Below, one piece after another: positions 16,472 through 25,384 of a stretch of DNA of 64,000 nucleotides (position 1 is the stretch's first letter; each line of letters opens with the position of its first letter). This DNA is from Streptomyces changanensis. Its GTDB lineage: Bacteria > Actinomycetota > Actinomycetes > Streptomycetales > Streptomycetaceae. A program made the translations under genes and the position numbers. Below the pieces are notes generated by a model. It ran no database searches and had not been told where the DNA came from. It saw only the letters and a list, made by a program, of their open reading frames with translations. The stretch covers positions 496,001 to 560,000 of the forward strand of contig NZ_CP102332.1 in assembly GCF_024600715.1 (NCBI RefSeq), read 5' to 3'.

Positions 16472-18064
16472 TCAGGCGCGGAGGTGGCGCAGGACGGCCC
16501 GGGCCGCCCGCTCGACGGCCTGCCGGGCCTGCGGTGTGTGGTCGACCGTCTCGAACCCGTGGTGGGCGAGGGGCACGTCGACCACCTCGACGGCCGCGTC
16601 GCACTCCCCGGCGGCCGTGAGGAACTCCTCGACCGTCGCGGCGATCTCGGGCCGCTCCCGCTCCACCCGGGTGAGGACGACCGGTGGGCACCCCGCCGCG
16701 CGCACCGCGGCGGCCGGGCGGAACCGCTGCCCGGACATGCCCCAGTTGGGGAGCGGGGCGAGGACCGGGTACGTCAGTGCCACGCACCGCAGCCAGGGCG
16801 GCGGGGCGGCCAGCCAGTCCGCCGACAGCAGCCCGCCCGCGGACGAGAACCACAGCGCGATCCGGTCGGCGTCGACCCGGGGGTCGGCCCGCGCCAGCTC
16901 GACGGCCTCCACGACATCCTCGGCGGCCCGGCCGAAGTCGGTGATCTCGTGCAACCGGTGGTCCAGGGTGACGCCGACCGCGCCGAGCCCGGCCAGGTAC
17001 CGGCCGTACCCCACGAACGCCGGCCAGTCGCGCGGTGTGGGCGTCACCCCCGCCGGTACCGGCCCGCCGTGGACGAGGACCACGGCCGGGGCGGGCCGGC
17101 CCGAGGCCTCCCCCGCGGGCGGGTACAGGTCCACCCGGCCGATCCGCTCGCGGGGCCGCTCGGGGACGTCGAGGAGGAACGGTCGCAGATGCGGCGGCGG
17201 CCCGTCCCCGGGCGGGGTCAGCCGGTGCCCCTCTCCCGCGGCGGCCCGCAGCAGGACGTCCGCCAGTTCGCCGGGCACGGCCAGCATCGGCCAGTGGCCG
17301 GTGGCCAGTTCGAAGAAGGTGACGCGGGGGTCGGCGAGGGCGCTCAGGCGTGGGTCGCCCAGTCCGACGAGGGCCTGGACGGTGGCGATGCCCGCCCCGT
17401 TGCCGGTGCACAGCACCCCGCTCGTCGGCACGTCCGCGGCGGCCCCGGTCAGTCGGAGCGGCGCGGTGAGCGTGCCGGGCGGCTGCGGTGCGGCGAGCCG
17501 GGTGAGCCGCTCCAACTCCTCGGCGGGGACACCGGCCGTGCTGCCCCAGCGGCCCCATTCGCCGGGGGTGGCCGGCGGCGCCACGGTGGCGACGCCACCG
17601 CTCGCGGCGACGCCGCCGTTCCCCACGCCGCCGTTCCCGCCCGCGTCGCCGGTGCCGCCGTCGTCGGCGGTGCCGCCGTCGTCGGCGGTCCCGGCCGCGT
17701 CGGTCACGGCGCGGGTGAGGCGGTCGCGGACCTCCTCGTCGGGCAGGAGCTGCACGGGCGGGTCACCGTCCTGGGGCAGGCCCGCGTCCAGATGGACGAT
17801 CCGGGCGATCCGCCTCGCGCGCAGGTCGGCGGCGCCGAGCGCCGGGTGGATGCCGTAGCCGTGCCCGACCAGCACCACCTGCGCGGCGGCGGCCGCGTCG
17901 ACGAGCCGCACCACGTCCCGGACGTGCGTGTCCAGGTCCGCCCCGGGGTCCGTCGACAGCGTCGCCGCGTGCACCTCGGCCCCCGCGGCCCGCAGCCGCT
18001 CGACCACACCGTCCCAGACCCATCCGCCGGTGAAGACCTCCCCCACCAGTACGAACGCCGTCAT
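16472..18064 (-). CDS. Fusion of two alpha/beta hydrolase domains
   Basis: The protein has 530 residues, ATG at 18064 with AGGAGGG before it. Domain 1 (about 1-275) resembles small esterases: F-V-L-V-G-E-V-F-T-G-G-W-V-W at the start and a final A-T-G-H257-W-P-M. At the nucleophile elbow it reads V-L-V-G-H-G69-Y-G, so Gly replaces the catalytic Ser. It also contains a Gly/Asp/Ala-rich insert (residues 125-160) encoded partly by an 18-bp tandem repeat at 17651-17686. Domain 2 (about 295-530) is an acyl-peptidase/esterase type with V-V-L-V-H-G-G-P, elbow W-F-S-S408-A-G-G and a late H-H-G-F. I infer that only domain 2 is active. The substrate is unknown. Confidence 0.85.
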   Translation of the reverse strand: MTAFVLVGEVFTGGWVWDGVVERLRAAGAEVHAATLSTDPGADLDTHVRDVVRLVDAAAAAQVVLVGHGYGIHPALGAADLRARRIARIVHLDAGLPQDGDPPVQLLPDEEVRDRLTRAVTDAAGTADDGGTADDGGTGDAGGNGGVGNGGVAASGGVATVAPPATPGEWGRWGSTAGVPAEELERLTRLAAPQPPGTLTAPLRLTGAAADVPTSGVLCTGNGAGIATVQALVGLGDPRLSALADPRVTFFELATGHWPMLAVPGELADVLLRAAAGEGHRLTPPGDGPPPHLRPFLLDVPERPRERIGRVDLYPPAGEASGRPAPAVVLVHGGPVPAGVTPTPRDWPAFVGYGRYLAGLGAVGVTLDHRLHEITDFGRAAEDVVEAVELARADPRVDADRIALWFSSAGGLLSADWLAAPPPWLRCVALTYPVLAPLPNWGMSGQRFRPAAAVRAAGCPPVVLTRVERERPEIAATVEEFLTAAGECDAAVEVVDVPLAHHGFETVDHTPQARQAVERAARAVLRHLRA

Positions 18065-18571
18065 GACCCTCCTCTTCGTCGTCGCTGTCGCCGCCGACCC
18101 CGACGTGTCCGTCCGGTTGTCGGCCGCCCGTGCGACGGACGCTAGGAGCTCCCCGTGGGGGAGGTTCAAGGGCCGGACGCCGCCGCCGGACGGGCGGCGC
18201 CGCGCCTCCCGGTGGCGGGCGAGCGCCGCTTCCGTGTCGGCGGCGACGTGACCGGCGTCGAGCGCGGCCGTGGCGGCCGTGCCGGCCGGCACGGGCACCC
18301 CGGCCGACGGGCCCGGTGACACCCACCCGCCACCCACGCGCCGGGGACGTCGGTGCCGCCGCCCGGACCGGACCTGACGTGTTCGCCCCTGCCGGACGGG
18401 GGCTGACCGACCGCCGGGCCGGCCGGCGCCGTCGCCGGGTCCGCCGTGTGCCTGCCGTGCCTGCCGTGCGCGTCGCGCCCGTCACGCGGCCGGCGACCGC
18501 CCGCCCCGGTCCGGTCCGTCCCGGTCCGCGCGGGGCCGAGGGTGGCGCGTGTCGAACCGGCGCGCGTCGGG
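18065..18571. other. 507-base stretch without a supported gene
   Basis: It lies between the starts of the hydrolase gene and the end of the kinase gene, both on the minus strand. The sequence is extremely GC-rich. Open frames here are Arg/Pro/Ala low-complexity shadows. I see no clear promoter. Confidence 0.6.
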
Positions 18572-20260
18572 TCAGGACGACGCGGGGTGGGAGAGCACGA
18601 CCTTGCCGCGGGCGTCGGTGGCGAGGTAGCCGGTCGCCCGGTACTCGTTGGTGAGGTAGTAACGCACGGTGGGCTGGTCGGCGTTGAACGTCCACCGGTC
18701 GACGATCACGTACCGCAGGTTCGGATCGTCGACCTTCAGGTCCTTCTCCCCGCGCCGCATGAGCGCCGGGAGGGTGTCCCAGGCGAGCGCGGCCGCGTCG
18801 AAGGGCTGCTCGTCGGGCGAGTCCGGGTCGATGGTGCCGCCAGGACCGGTCTTCGCCGCCACGCCGTCGCGGTACTGGTACCGGTCGTACGTCCTCGCGC
18901 CCGGCTTGGTGGGGATGTCGGCCAGCGCGTACTCCTCGTAGAAGGTCACCTGCTTGACCTGCGGGTTGCCGCTCGCCTCGCGGAACGCCCCGAGGACGGT
19001 GCGGACGTTCGCCGTCGTCAGGAGCGAGCCCCTGGTCGACGCGGGCACCCCGTCCGCCGAGGAAGCCGTACCGCCGCCGGTGGTGCCGCGCGCCCCGGAC
19101 ACCGGGTCGCGCGAGGCGGAGCCGGACGAGGGCGCGGTGCCCCGGCCGTCGTCGGTCGTGCCCCCGGCGAACGGCCAGTTCAGTGCGGCGACGACCGCGA
19201 TGGCGACGGCCGCTGCCGAGGCGACGGAGAGGGCGGCACGGCGGCCCGCCGGCCGGCGGGCGGGCGGCACGGGCGGTACCGGCGGGCCGAACGCGCCGTT
19301 GGGCACCGTGGCGTGCGGCGTCCAGGCCGGACGGTGGGCCTGCGGCCCGGCGTACGCGGGGTGCTGCCCGTACGGAGCGGCGCCGGCGCCCGGTCCGTGG
19401 GGCGGCGTGGTCGGGGCGGGCGCCGCCGCCTCCCGCAGCAGCCGCTCCAGCTCCGCGCCGTCCGGGCGCCGGGCGGGGTCGCGGACCAGGAGCCGGTCCA
19501 GGACGGGTCCGAGGGCGCCCGACCTGACCGGCGGCGGGATCGGGTCGTCCAGGACGGCGACGACGGTCGCGAGGCTGGTCGCCCGGCGGAACGGATGGTG
19601 CCCCTCGGCCGCCACGTACAGCAGCATGCCGAGCGACCACAGGTCGGAGGCCGGGTTGCCCTCCTCGCCGCGGACGCGCTCGGGCGCGATGAACTCCGGT
19701 GAGCCGATCAGGTCGCCGGTCGAGGTGAGCCGGGACGTCGCCTCCGAGAACTCGGCGATGCCGAAGTCGGTGAGGACGGCGCTGCCGTCGGGGCGCAGCA
19801 GGACGTTCGCGGGCTTCACGTCGCGGTGGTTGATGCCCGCGGAGTGCGCGGCGCGCAGCGCGGACAGGACCTCCAGGCCGAGCCGGATCACCTCGGGCAC
19901 GGGCATGGGGCCCTCGGCGAGCCGTTCGTAGACGGAGCGTCCCTCGACGAGCTCCATGACGATCCAGGGGTGGGAGCCGTCGGCGGGCTCGACGATGTGG
20001 TGGATCGTCACCACGTGCGGGTTCGACAGCCGAGCCAGCGCCCTGGCCTCGCGGACGGCGCGCAGGCGCAGCTGCGCGGCGAGGCCGGGGTCGGCCTCCT
20101 CGACGGCGGGGTCGGGTGGGCGGACCTCCTTGAGCGCGACCTCACGGTCCAGGGCGACGTCCCGCGCCCGCCAGACCGTGCCCATGCCGCCGCTGCCCAA
20201 GCGGGAGACCAGTTCGAACCGTGCGTCGACCAGGGGTCTGCCGCCCTCACTCATGCTCAT
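18572..20260 (-). CDS. Membrane Ser/Thr protein kinase (PknB type)
   Basis: The protein has 562 residues. The kinase domain (about 14-275) is complete: G-loop L-G-S-G-G-M-G-T-V-W, V-A-L-K-E-V lysine, N-H-R-D-V-K-P-A-N catalytic loop, T-D-F-G metal motif and A-P-E-R. A Pro/Gly/His-rich linker follows, then one transmembrane helix near 340-360 (A-V-A-I-A-V-V-A-A-L), and a roughly 200-residue extracellular domain with no PASTA repeats. The outer domain has K-Q-V-T-F-Y-E-E-Y-A-L and R-Y-V-I-V-D-R-W-T-F blocks and may bind a ligand. The N-terminal H-R-D change to N-H-R-D keeps the catalytic residues. Two ATG codons (20260, 20254) are equally possible and neither has a strong ribosome site. Confidence 0.92.
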   Translation of the reverse strand: MSMSEGGRPLVDARFELVSRLGSGGMGTVWRARDVALDREVALKEVRPPDPAVEEADPGLAAQLRLRAVREARALARLSNPHVVTIHHIVEPADGSHPWIVMELVEGRSVYERLAEGPMPVPEVIRLGLEVLSALRAAHSAGINHRDVKPANVLLRPDGSAVLTDFGIAEFSEATSRLTSTGDLIGSPEFIAPERVRGEEGNPASDLWSLGMLLYVAAEGHHPFRRATSLATVVAVLDDPIPPPVRSGALGPVLDRLLVRDPARRPDGAELERLLREAAAPAPTTPPHGPGAGAAPYGQHPAYAGPQAHRPAWTPHATVPNGAFGPPVPPVPPARRPAGRRAALSVASAAAVAIAVVAALNWPFAGGTTDDGRGTAPSSGSASRDPVSGARGTTGGGTASSADGVPASTRGSLLTTANVRTVLGAFREASGNPQVKQVTFYEEYALADIPTKPGARTYDRYQYRDGVAAKTGPGGTIDPDSPDEQPFDAAALAWDTLPALMRRGEKDLKVDDPNLRYVIVDRWTFNADQPTVRYYLTNEYRATGYLATDARGKVVLSHPASS

Positions 20261-20423
20261 GGCGGGTCATCGTAGGCGGGGCGCGCGCCCGCCCGTGCGG
20301 CAGGCGCCGAAAACCCGGTGCCCGGGCCCGCACGCGCTCACTACACTCGCGGTGCGCGCCGCCGGCACACCGTCCGGGGCGCGCCCGACGGGTGACCGGA
20401 CGACGAGTCGAAGGGGGCGGACC

Positions 20424-20489
20424 ATGCGGGACCACACCGCTGTCGACGCCCCCTGGTCGCGGTACGACGTGATCCTGGTGTCCTCGTAG
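20424..20489 (+). CDS. Candidate 21-residue peptide, possible leader upstream of the EF-G paralogue
   Basis: An ATG with AAGGGGG eight bases upstream opens a 21-codon frame ending at TAG. The peptide starts [12 protein letters not shown] and ends with a hydrophobic V-I-L-V-S-S. A possible -10 (TACACT, 20342-20347) lies upstream. A 14-bp perfect hairpin starts three bases after the stop (20492-20519), and the next gene on this strand is the EF-G paralogue at 20839. The layout fits a transcription-attenuation leader or a very small secreted or signalling peptide. Neither has been shown. The frame is short enough that chance cannot be excluded; the ribosome site, the hairpin position and the lack of any competing gene argue for it. 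Confidence 0.45.
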   Translation: MRDHTAVDAPWSRYDVILVSS

Positions 20490-20491
20490 GC

Positions 20492-20519
20492 CCGGTGCCG
20501 GCCGCGCGGCCGGCACCGG
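20492..20519 (+). terminator. Perfect palindromic hairpin after the 21-codon frame
   Basis: The 28 bases are fully self-complementary around the centre (GGTGCCGGCC, GCGC, GGCCGGCACC with two more outer pairs). No T-run follows, as is usual in Streptomyces terminators. It could end the short transcript or attenuate read-through into the EF-G paralogue. The 319 bases from here to 20838 contain no other gene. Confidence 0.6.
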
Positions 20520-20838
20520 AGCCCGTGACAGGACGTACCTCCGTACCTCCCCCTTCCCTCTCCCCCTGTGCCCTCCCGCTTCCGGGCCGCCGTGTGCGCC
20601 GTGTGCGCCATGTGCGCCGTCACGCGGTGACGGCGTGCGTCATCGAGCGCCTACGTGCGACGGGGTCGCCGTGCCCGCGGCGGCACGGCGATCGCCGTGT
20701 CCACGGACGCCGCGGACACCGGTGACACCGGTACCGGGGCACCGGGAGTGGAGTCGGGCCCCGCTCAGGGGCGGGGGGGCCGCACGGGAATCGCGCGCCC
20801 CACGTCTTCGCCGGACCCAGAAGAAAGGCCACACGGCC

Positions 20839-22923
20839 GTGCGTACCGACCCGCGACACCGCATCACCTCTCCCCTGAGCACCGTACGGAACATCGGCGT
20901 GCTCGCCCACGTCGACGCCGGGAAGACCACCGTGACGGAGCGGATCCTGTACCTGACCGGCACCACCCACAAGCGGGGCGAGGTGCACGACGGGACGACC
21001 GTGACCGACTTCGACCCGCAGGAGCGCGACCGCGGCATCACCATCTTCGCGGCGGCCGTCAGCTGTGTCTGGGACGGCCACCGGATCAACCTCATCGACA
21101 CGCCCGGCCACGTTGACTTCACCGACGAGGTGACGCGTTCGCTGCGCGTCCTCGACGGGGCGGTCGCGGTGTTCGACGCGGTCGCGGGCGTGGAGCCGCA
21201 GGGCGAGGCCGTGTGGCGCCAGGCCGACCGGCAGGGCGTGCCCAGGATCGCGTTCGTCAACAAGCTGGACCGCGCGGGCGCCGACCTCGACGCGGCGGTC
21301 GCCTCGATCCGCGAACGGCTCGGCGTGGTCCCGCTGGTGGCGCAGCTGCCGATCGGGCGCGAGTCCGGCTTCACCGGCGTCGTGGACCTGCTGCGGATGC
21401 GGGCGCTGGTCTGGGCGGACGGCCGGGACGGGTACGAGGACCGCCCGGTGCCCGGGGCGCTGCGCGAGGAGGCGGCGCGGCGGCGCGCGCTGCTGGAGGA
21501 GACCGTGGCGGAGCTGCACCCGGCCGCGCTGGAGGAGTACTGCGCCGCCGGCGGGGTCTCGGCCGGCACGCTCGCGTCCGCCCTGCGTGACCTGACGCGC
21601 GGTGGCGGGGGCGTCGTGGTGCTGTGCGGGTCGGCGTACCGCGACCGCGGGATCGAGCCGCTGCTGGAGGCCGTCGTCGCGTACCTGCCCTCGCCGCTGG
21701 ACGTGCCCGCCGTGCGCGGCACGCTCGACGGTGAGGTGCGGGAGAGGGCCGCCGACCCGGCGGCGCCGTTCTGCGGTCTCGTGTTCAAGGTGCAGTCGAC
21801 CCCGACCGGCCGGCTCACCTTCCTGCGCGCGTACGCCGGCACCCTGCGCAAGGGGGAGGTCGTGCTCGACCCGGTGTCGGGCCGCACGGAGCGGATCGCC
21901 CGCATCCTGCGGGTGCGGGCGGACCGGCACGCCGAGACCGACGTCGCGGTGGCCGGCGACATCGTCGCGGTGGTCGGGCCGAAGGCGGCACGCGCGGGGA
22001 CGACCCTGTGCGCGCCCGGTGCGCCGCTGGTGCTCGAACCGCCCGGGACGGCCGAGCCGGTGGTGTCCGTGGCGGTCGAGGCGCGCCGCGCCCCGGACGC
22101 GGACCGGTTGGCGACCGCGCTGGGCCGGCTGGCGGAGGAGGACCCCTCGCTCGTCGTGCGGACCGATCCGGAGACCGGGCAGACCGTGCTGTCGGGGCTG
22201 GGTGAACTGCACCTGGAGGTCGCGGTGGAGACGCTGCGCCGCCACGGGGTGGAGGTCGCGGTGGGCCGCCCGCGGGTCTCTTACCGCGAGACGGTGGCCC
22301 GTGGCGTGACGGGGTCGGTGTACCGGCACGTCAAACAGGACGGCGGGGCGGGTCAGTTCGCCCACGTGGTGCTGGACGTGGAACCGCTGGACGTGGCGCC
22401 GGGCACGGCGGGCGCCTTCGAGTTCCGGTCGGTGGTCGTCGGGGGCCGGGTGCCGCAGGAGTTCGTGCGGGCGGTGGAGACGGGCTGCCGGGACGCGCTG
22501 GCCGAGGGGCCGCTCGCCGGTCATCCGGTGGTCGGTCTGCGGGTCACGCTGACCGACGGGGCGACGCACCCCAAGGACTCCTCGGAGCTCGCGTTCCGCA
22601 CGGCGGGCCGTCTGGGCCTGCGCGAGGCCCTGCGTACGGGGGTGACGGCGCTCCTGGAGCCCGTCGCCGAGGTGACGGCCACCGTGCCGGACGACGCCGT
22701 GGGCGGGGTGCTCGGCGACCTGGCGGCACGGCGCGGCCGCGTCACCGGCTCGACCGCGCGGGCCGGGACGACGACGGTCACCGCGACGGTACCGCTGGCG
22801 GAGCTGTTCGGCTACGCGTCCCGGCTGCGGGGCCGCACCCAGGGCCGGGGCACGTTCACGACCCGCCCGTGCGGGTACGCCCCGGTCCCGGCGGCGGTCT
22901 CCGCGCGCCTCCTGCCCGGCTGA
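20839..22923 (+). CDS. Elongation factor G paralogue (FusA2-type GTPase)
   Basis: The protein has 694 residues from GTG 20839 (AAAGG upstream). The GTPase domain shows G1 A-H-V-D-A-G-K-T-T, the switch [13 protein letters not shown] and N-K-L-D, followed by domains II-V; domain IV has the His-containing tip T-H-P-K-D-S-S-E. Length and domain order match EF-G, not a fragment. Many Streptomyces carry such a second fusA beside the housekeeping one. Roles suggested for paralogues include ribosome recycling, translation under stress, or drug tolerance (ribosome-protection proteins such as OtrA are distant relatives). Here it is a solitary gene, not in a str operon, so it is not the main EF-G. Upstream lies a possible leader peptide and hairpin. 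Confidence 0.92.
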   Translation: MRTDPRHRITSPLSTVRNIGVLAHVDAGKTTVTERILYLTGTTHKRGEVHDGTTVTDFDPQERDRGITIFAAAVSCVWDGHRINLIDTPGHVDFTDEVTRSLRVLDGAVAVFDAVAGVEPQGEAVWRQADRQGVPRIAFVNKLDRAGADLDAAVASIRERLGVVPLVAQLPIGRESGFTGVVDLLRMRALVWADGRDGYEDRPVPGALREEAARRRALLEETVAELHPAALEEYCAAGGVSAGTLASALRDLTRGGGGVVVLCGSAYRDRGIEPLLEAVVAYLPSPLDVPAVRGTLDGEVRERAADPAAPFCGLVFKVQSTPTGRLTFLRAYAGTLRKGEVVLDPVSGRTERIARILRVRADRHAETDVAVAGDIVAVVGPKAARAGTTLCAPGAPLVLEPPGTAEPVVSVAVEARRAPDADRLATALGRLAEEDPSLVVRTDPETGQTVLSGLGELHLEVAVETLRRHGVEVAVGRPRVSYRETVARGVTGSVYRHVKQDGGAGQFAHVVLDVEPLDVAPGTAGAFEFRSVVVGGRVPQEFVRAVETGCRDALAEGPLAGHPVVGLRVTLTDGATHPKDSSELAFRTAGRLGLREALRTGVTALLEPVAEVTATVPDDAVGGVLGDLAARRGRVTGSTARAGTTTVTATVPLAELFGYASRLRGRTQGRGTFTTRPCGYAPVPAAVSARLLPG

Positions 22924-23166
22924 CCCGCGCCGTGCCCCGGCCGGTCCGGTCCGGTGACGTTCGCCGCCCGGCGGACGGGATCGGAACGGCCGGGGCGCCC
23001 GGGGTTCCGTGGCACGGCGGCCGAGGAGTCCGGCGGGCGGCGCGCGGGATACGTGTCACGAATTCGTCACAGGTGGTGACGGCGAGTGGATCACCCGTCA
23101 CTTTCGCCCCTCGGCGCCCCTTGTCCGACCGTCGGATCGAGTGACCACGGCCCCCGGAGGGACCAC

Positions 23167-23781
23167 ATGGGCAGGCACAGGCAGGCGGGCGGGGCGAGCG
23201 GCGCCCGCCACACCCTGGTGAGGACCACGACCGCGCTGGGAGTGGCCGGTGCGCTGGCTCTGGCGCTCCAGTCCTCACCCGACGCCCCGGCGTCCCGGGC
23301 GCGGCCCGAGTCGCCACGGGGCCCGCTGCCCGGTGCGGGCGGCCCGGTGGTCCCCGCCGGGGGCCCGGACGGGGCGCGTACGGGGCCGGGGCGAGCGGGA
23401 CCGGGCGGGGCGGCGGGGCCGACGCTGCTGCCCGCCCTCAGCGCCGAGCCACGGCGGCCGGTCGGCGGCGGCTGGGCTCCGGTGCCGGACGCACCTCGGC
23501 CCGAGGCCCGGACGGCGGGACGGGACGCCGCTCCCTCGACGCCGGGACCGGCCGCCGAGCGCGGGCCGGAGCCGGGACCCGGGCCGCACGCACCGGGCCC
23601 GCCGCCGGGCGCGCCCGCCGCGCCGGGCGCGCCGGATGACGGCCCGGCGCCCTCGGGCGACCCGGCGCCGCGGCCCTCCGCGCCGGCCGGGCCGGTCGGC
23701 TCGCTCGGCGACCTGCTGCACGACCTCGTACCGGGCTCCGGCGCCCGCCCCGACACCCGGACGACGGGCGCGGCGGGGTGA
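23167..23781 (+). CDS. Pro/Ala/Gly-rich exported hypothetical protein
   Basis: The protein has 204 residues; GGAGGG precedes the ATG. A short basic start and an A-L-G-V-A-G-A-L-A-L-A-L segment (about 24-36) form a signal peptide or membrane anchor. Everything after is low-complexity Pro/Gly/Ala, except a C-terminal V-G-S-L-G-D-L-L-H-D-L-V-P-G-S-G that looks like a short amphipathic helix. I do not recognise a family. Upstream, ACGAATTCGT (a 10-bp palindrome inside 23054-23071) and GTGACGG/CCCGTCAC arms at about 23075-23100 may be regulatory. Confidence is moderate because GC-rich DNA yields such frames easily, but the signal and ribosome site support it. Confidence 0.6.
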   Translation: MGRHRQAGGASGARHTLVRTTTALGVAGALALALQSSPDAPASRARPESPRGPLPGAGGPVVPAGGPDGARTGPGRAGPGGAAGPTLLPALSAEPRRPVGGGWAPVPDAPRPEARTAGRDAAPSTPGPAAERGPEPGPGPHAPGPPPGAPAAPGAPDDGPAPSGDPAPRPSAPAGPVGSLGDLLHDLVPGSGARPDTRTTGAAG

Positions 23782-23878
23782 CCCCCGGCAGCTCCGCCGG
23801 CACCGCGCGCCGGTGCCGACGGGCCCACCCACCCGGCCCGCGGGGAGGTGACCGGCCCGGACCCCGCCCGGTACGGGA

Positions 23879-25246
23879 CTACCGGCGGACGCGCCAGTCG
23901 AAGACGGTGCGCAGGGTCTTCTCGACGGCCGGGTCGCGGACCGAGGACGTACGGTCCACCACCGTCACGGACAGCTTGTGCGACCGGAAGTCGTGCGGAC
24001 GCAGCCCCAGCTGGGCGACGGGCACCTCGGTGCGGCCCGCCAGGTGCCGCAGTTCGCGGCCGTCGAGGTACCAGCGGACGGTGAGCTGGTGGCCGTCCGC
24101 CCCCGTCAGGCGGGGGACGGCGATCCGCGCCGCGTCGTCGGCGCGGAGCGTGCCGCCCGTCGGGGTGAGCGCGGTGGCCGGCTCGGCGTGCCGGTAGAAG
24201 CCGGCGATCATCGCTTCCACGCCCGGCAGGTTGAACGGCCGGTCCAGGACGCGCATGAGGGAGTTGTCGGTGGGCCGGTGGAGGCCGGCGACGTAGTACC
24301 CGCCGCCCTCGTAGGCGCCGACCGTGCCCCCGTCGGGCGACTCCTCGCCCAGCCAGCGGTACCACTTGGCGCGCCGCTCGGCCATGCGGGCGGCGTCGAG
24401 CGTCGACGTGTTCGGATCGGTCGGCTCCTTGCCGGTGTACCGCTCGTAGCCCGGCGTGCCGGGGTAGAAGTACTCGTCGGCGAGCCGGCCGAGGGAGTGG
24501 CCGGTCTCGTGGATGGCGACCTGACCGGACTTGGCGTTCCCGGCGGAGGCGGTGGCGATCCCGTCGTAGCCGATGGTGGCGTTCGGCTCGTTGTAGCCGG
24601 CGCCGCCGTATTTGGCGCTGTTGGCGAGGACGAGGACGAGGTCGGCGTCGGGGGCGAGCGCGGCGTAGGTGTCCACCTCGTCCTGGTCGACGCAGAGCAG
24701 CCGCTCGATGTCGCCGCACCAGAAGTGGGCGCCGAGGGCCGTGTCGCGGACGGTGGCGCGGTCGGGGTCGCCGGTGACACCGGAGTCGCGGGAGACCGCG
24801 TCGACCGCCCAGACGTTGAACAGGCCCTGGTAGGTGGTGTACGGCTCGACGGCCGCGACCTCCGCCCACTTGTCGCGGGCGTCCGCGCGGAACCGCGGCA
24901 GCTCGGCGGCGGTGTAGCCGTCGCCGATGACGACGACGTCCAGCCGGTCGGCGGTGGGGCCGTTGTCGACCAGCTTGGTGACGGTCCCGTCGGCCCGCTC
25001 CTCGGCCGCGGAGAGCCGCGCCGCTGGCCGGTCCTGGCCGGCGGCCGGGACGCGGAGGTGGCCCGAGCCGGCGACGGTGCCGTGTTCGGGGCCGGGTATC
25101 TCGACCTCCACGACCTCCGTGTGCCGGCCCGGCGCGGCGAGCGGAGCCGGGCCCGCCGCCGCGGTGCCGGGTCCGGCGGCGAGTGACGCGACGACGGCCG
25201 CGGCCAGGCCGGCCGCCGTCAGGGAGCTGCGCAGGGTGGTGCGCAC
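23879..25246 (-). CDS. Secreted zinc peptidase, family M64
   Basis: The protein has 455 residues from GTG 25246 (GAAGGAGGG upstream). A signal peptide ends about residue 32. An N-terminal region of about 95 residues is followed by the M64 catalytic domain: D-V-V-V-I-G-D-G-Y-T, F-N-V-W-A-V-D, and the zinc motif H246-E-T-G-H250-S-L-G with D-E-Y-F downstream as third-ligand region. A C-terminal beta-rich domain (from about residue 350, V-R-W-Y-L-D-G-R-E-L) resembles an immunoglobulin-like fold. The family was named for an IgA-cleaving peptidase, but in Streptomyces the natural substrate is unknown. A direct-repeat element resembling a PHO box lies in its promoter region. Confidence 0.9.
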   Translation of the reverse strand: MRTTLRSSLTAAGLAAAVVASLAAGPGTAAAGPAPLAAPGRHTEVVEVEIPGPEHGTVAGSGHLRVPAAGQDRPAARLSAAEERADGTVTKLVDNGPTADRLDVVVIGDGYTAAELPRFRADARDKWAEVAAVEPYTTYQGLFNVWAVDAVSRDSGVTGDPDRATVRDTALGAHFWCGDIERLLCVDQDEVDTYAALAPDADLVLVLANSAKYGGAGYNEPNATIGYDGIATASAGNAKSGQVAIHETGHSLGRLADEYFYPGTPGYERYTGKEPTDPNTSTLDAARMAERRAKWYRWLGEESPDGGTVGAYEGGGYYVAGLHRPTDNSLMRVLDRPFNLPGVEAMIAGFYRHAEPATALTPTGGTLRADDAARIAVPRLTGADGHQLTVRWYLDGRELRHLAGRTEVPVAQLGLRPHDFRSHKLSVTVVDRTSSVRDPAVEKTLRTVFDWRVRR

Positions 25247-25267
25247 GAGCCCTCCTTCGAAGTGGGG

Positions 25268-25296
25268 GGTTAATCGCGGACTTAAATCCGGTGAAC
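25268..25296 (-). promoter_or_regulatory. PHO-box-like direct repeats before the M64 peptidase
   Basis: On the minus strand the units GTTCACC (25296-25290), TTAAGTC (25285-25279) and ATTAACC (25274-25268) are spaced exactly 11 bases apart, as in Streptomyces PhoP boxes built from GTTCACC-type direct repeats. Only the first unit is perfect. The region also serves the divergent XRE regulator. Confidence 0.4.
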
Positions 25297-25384
25297 AGGC
25301 CGCTTAAGGTAGGGGGCCCGCGGCGGCTGCGCAATGGCCAGGAGCCGCTGGATACTGGGGAGTTCGAGCTACCAGGGGGTTGTC

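Noticed and set aside
20635..20838. N-terminal extension of the EF-G paralogue from 20635.
   Set aside because: Extra residues are Arg/Pro/Thr-rich and unlike EF-G; GTG 20839 gives the normal start just before the G1 motif.
20839..22923. Assignment as a tetracycline ribosome-protection protein (OtrA/TetM).
   Set aside because: The G1-switch sequences, length and domain IV resemble EF-G more than TetM/OtrA; no resistance partner genes are nearby.
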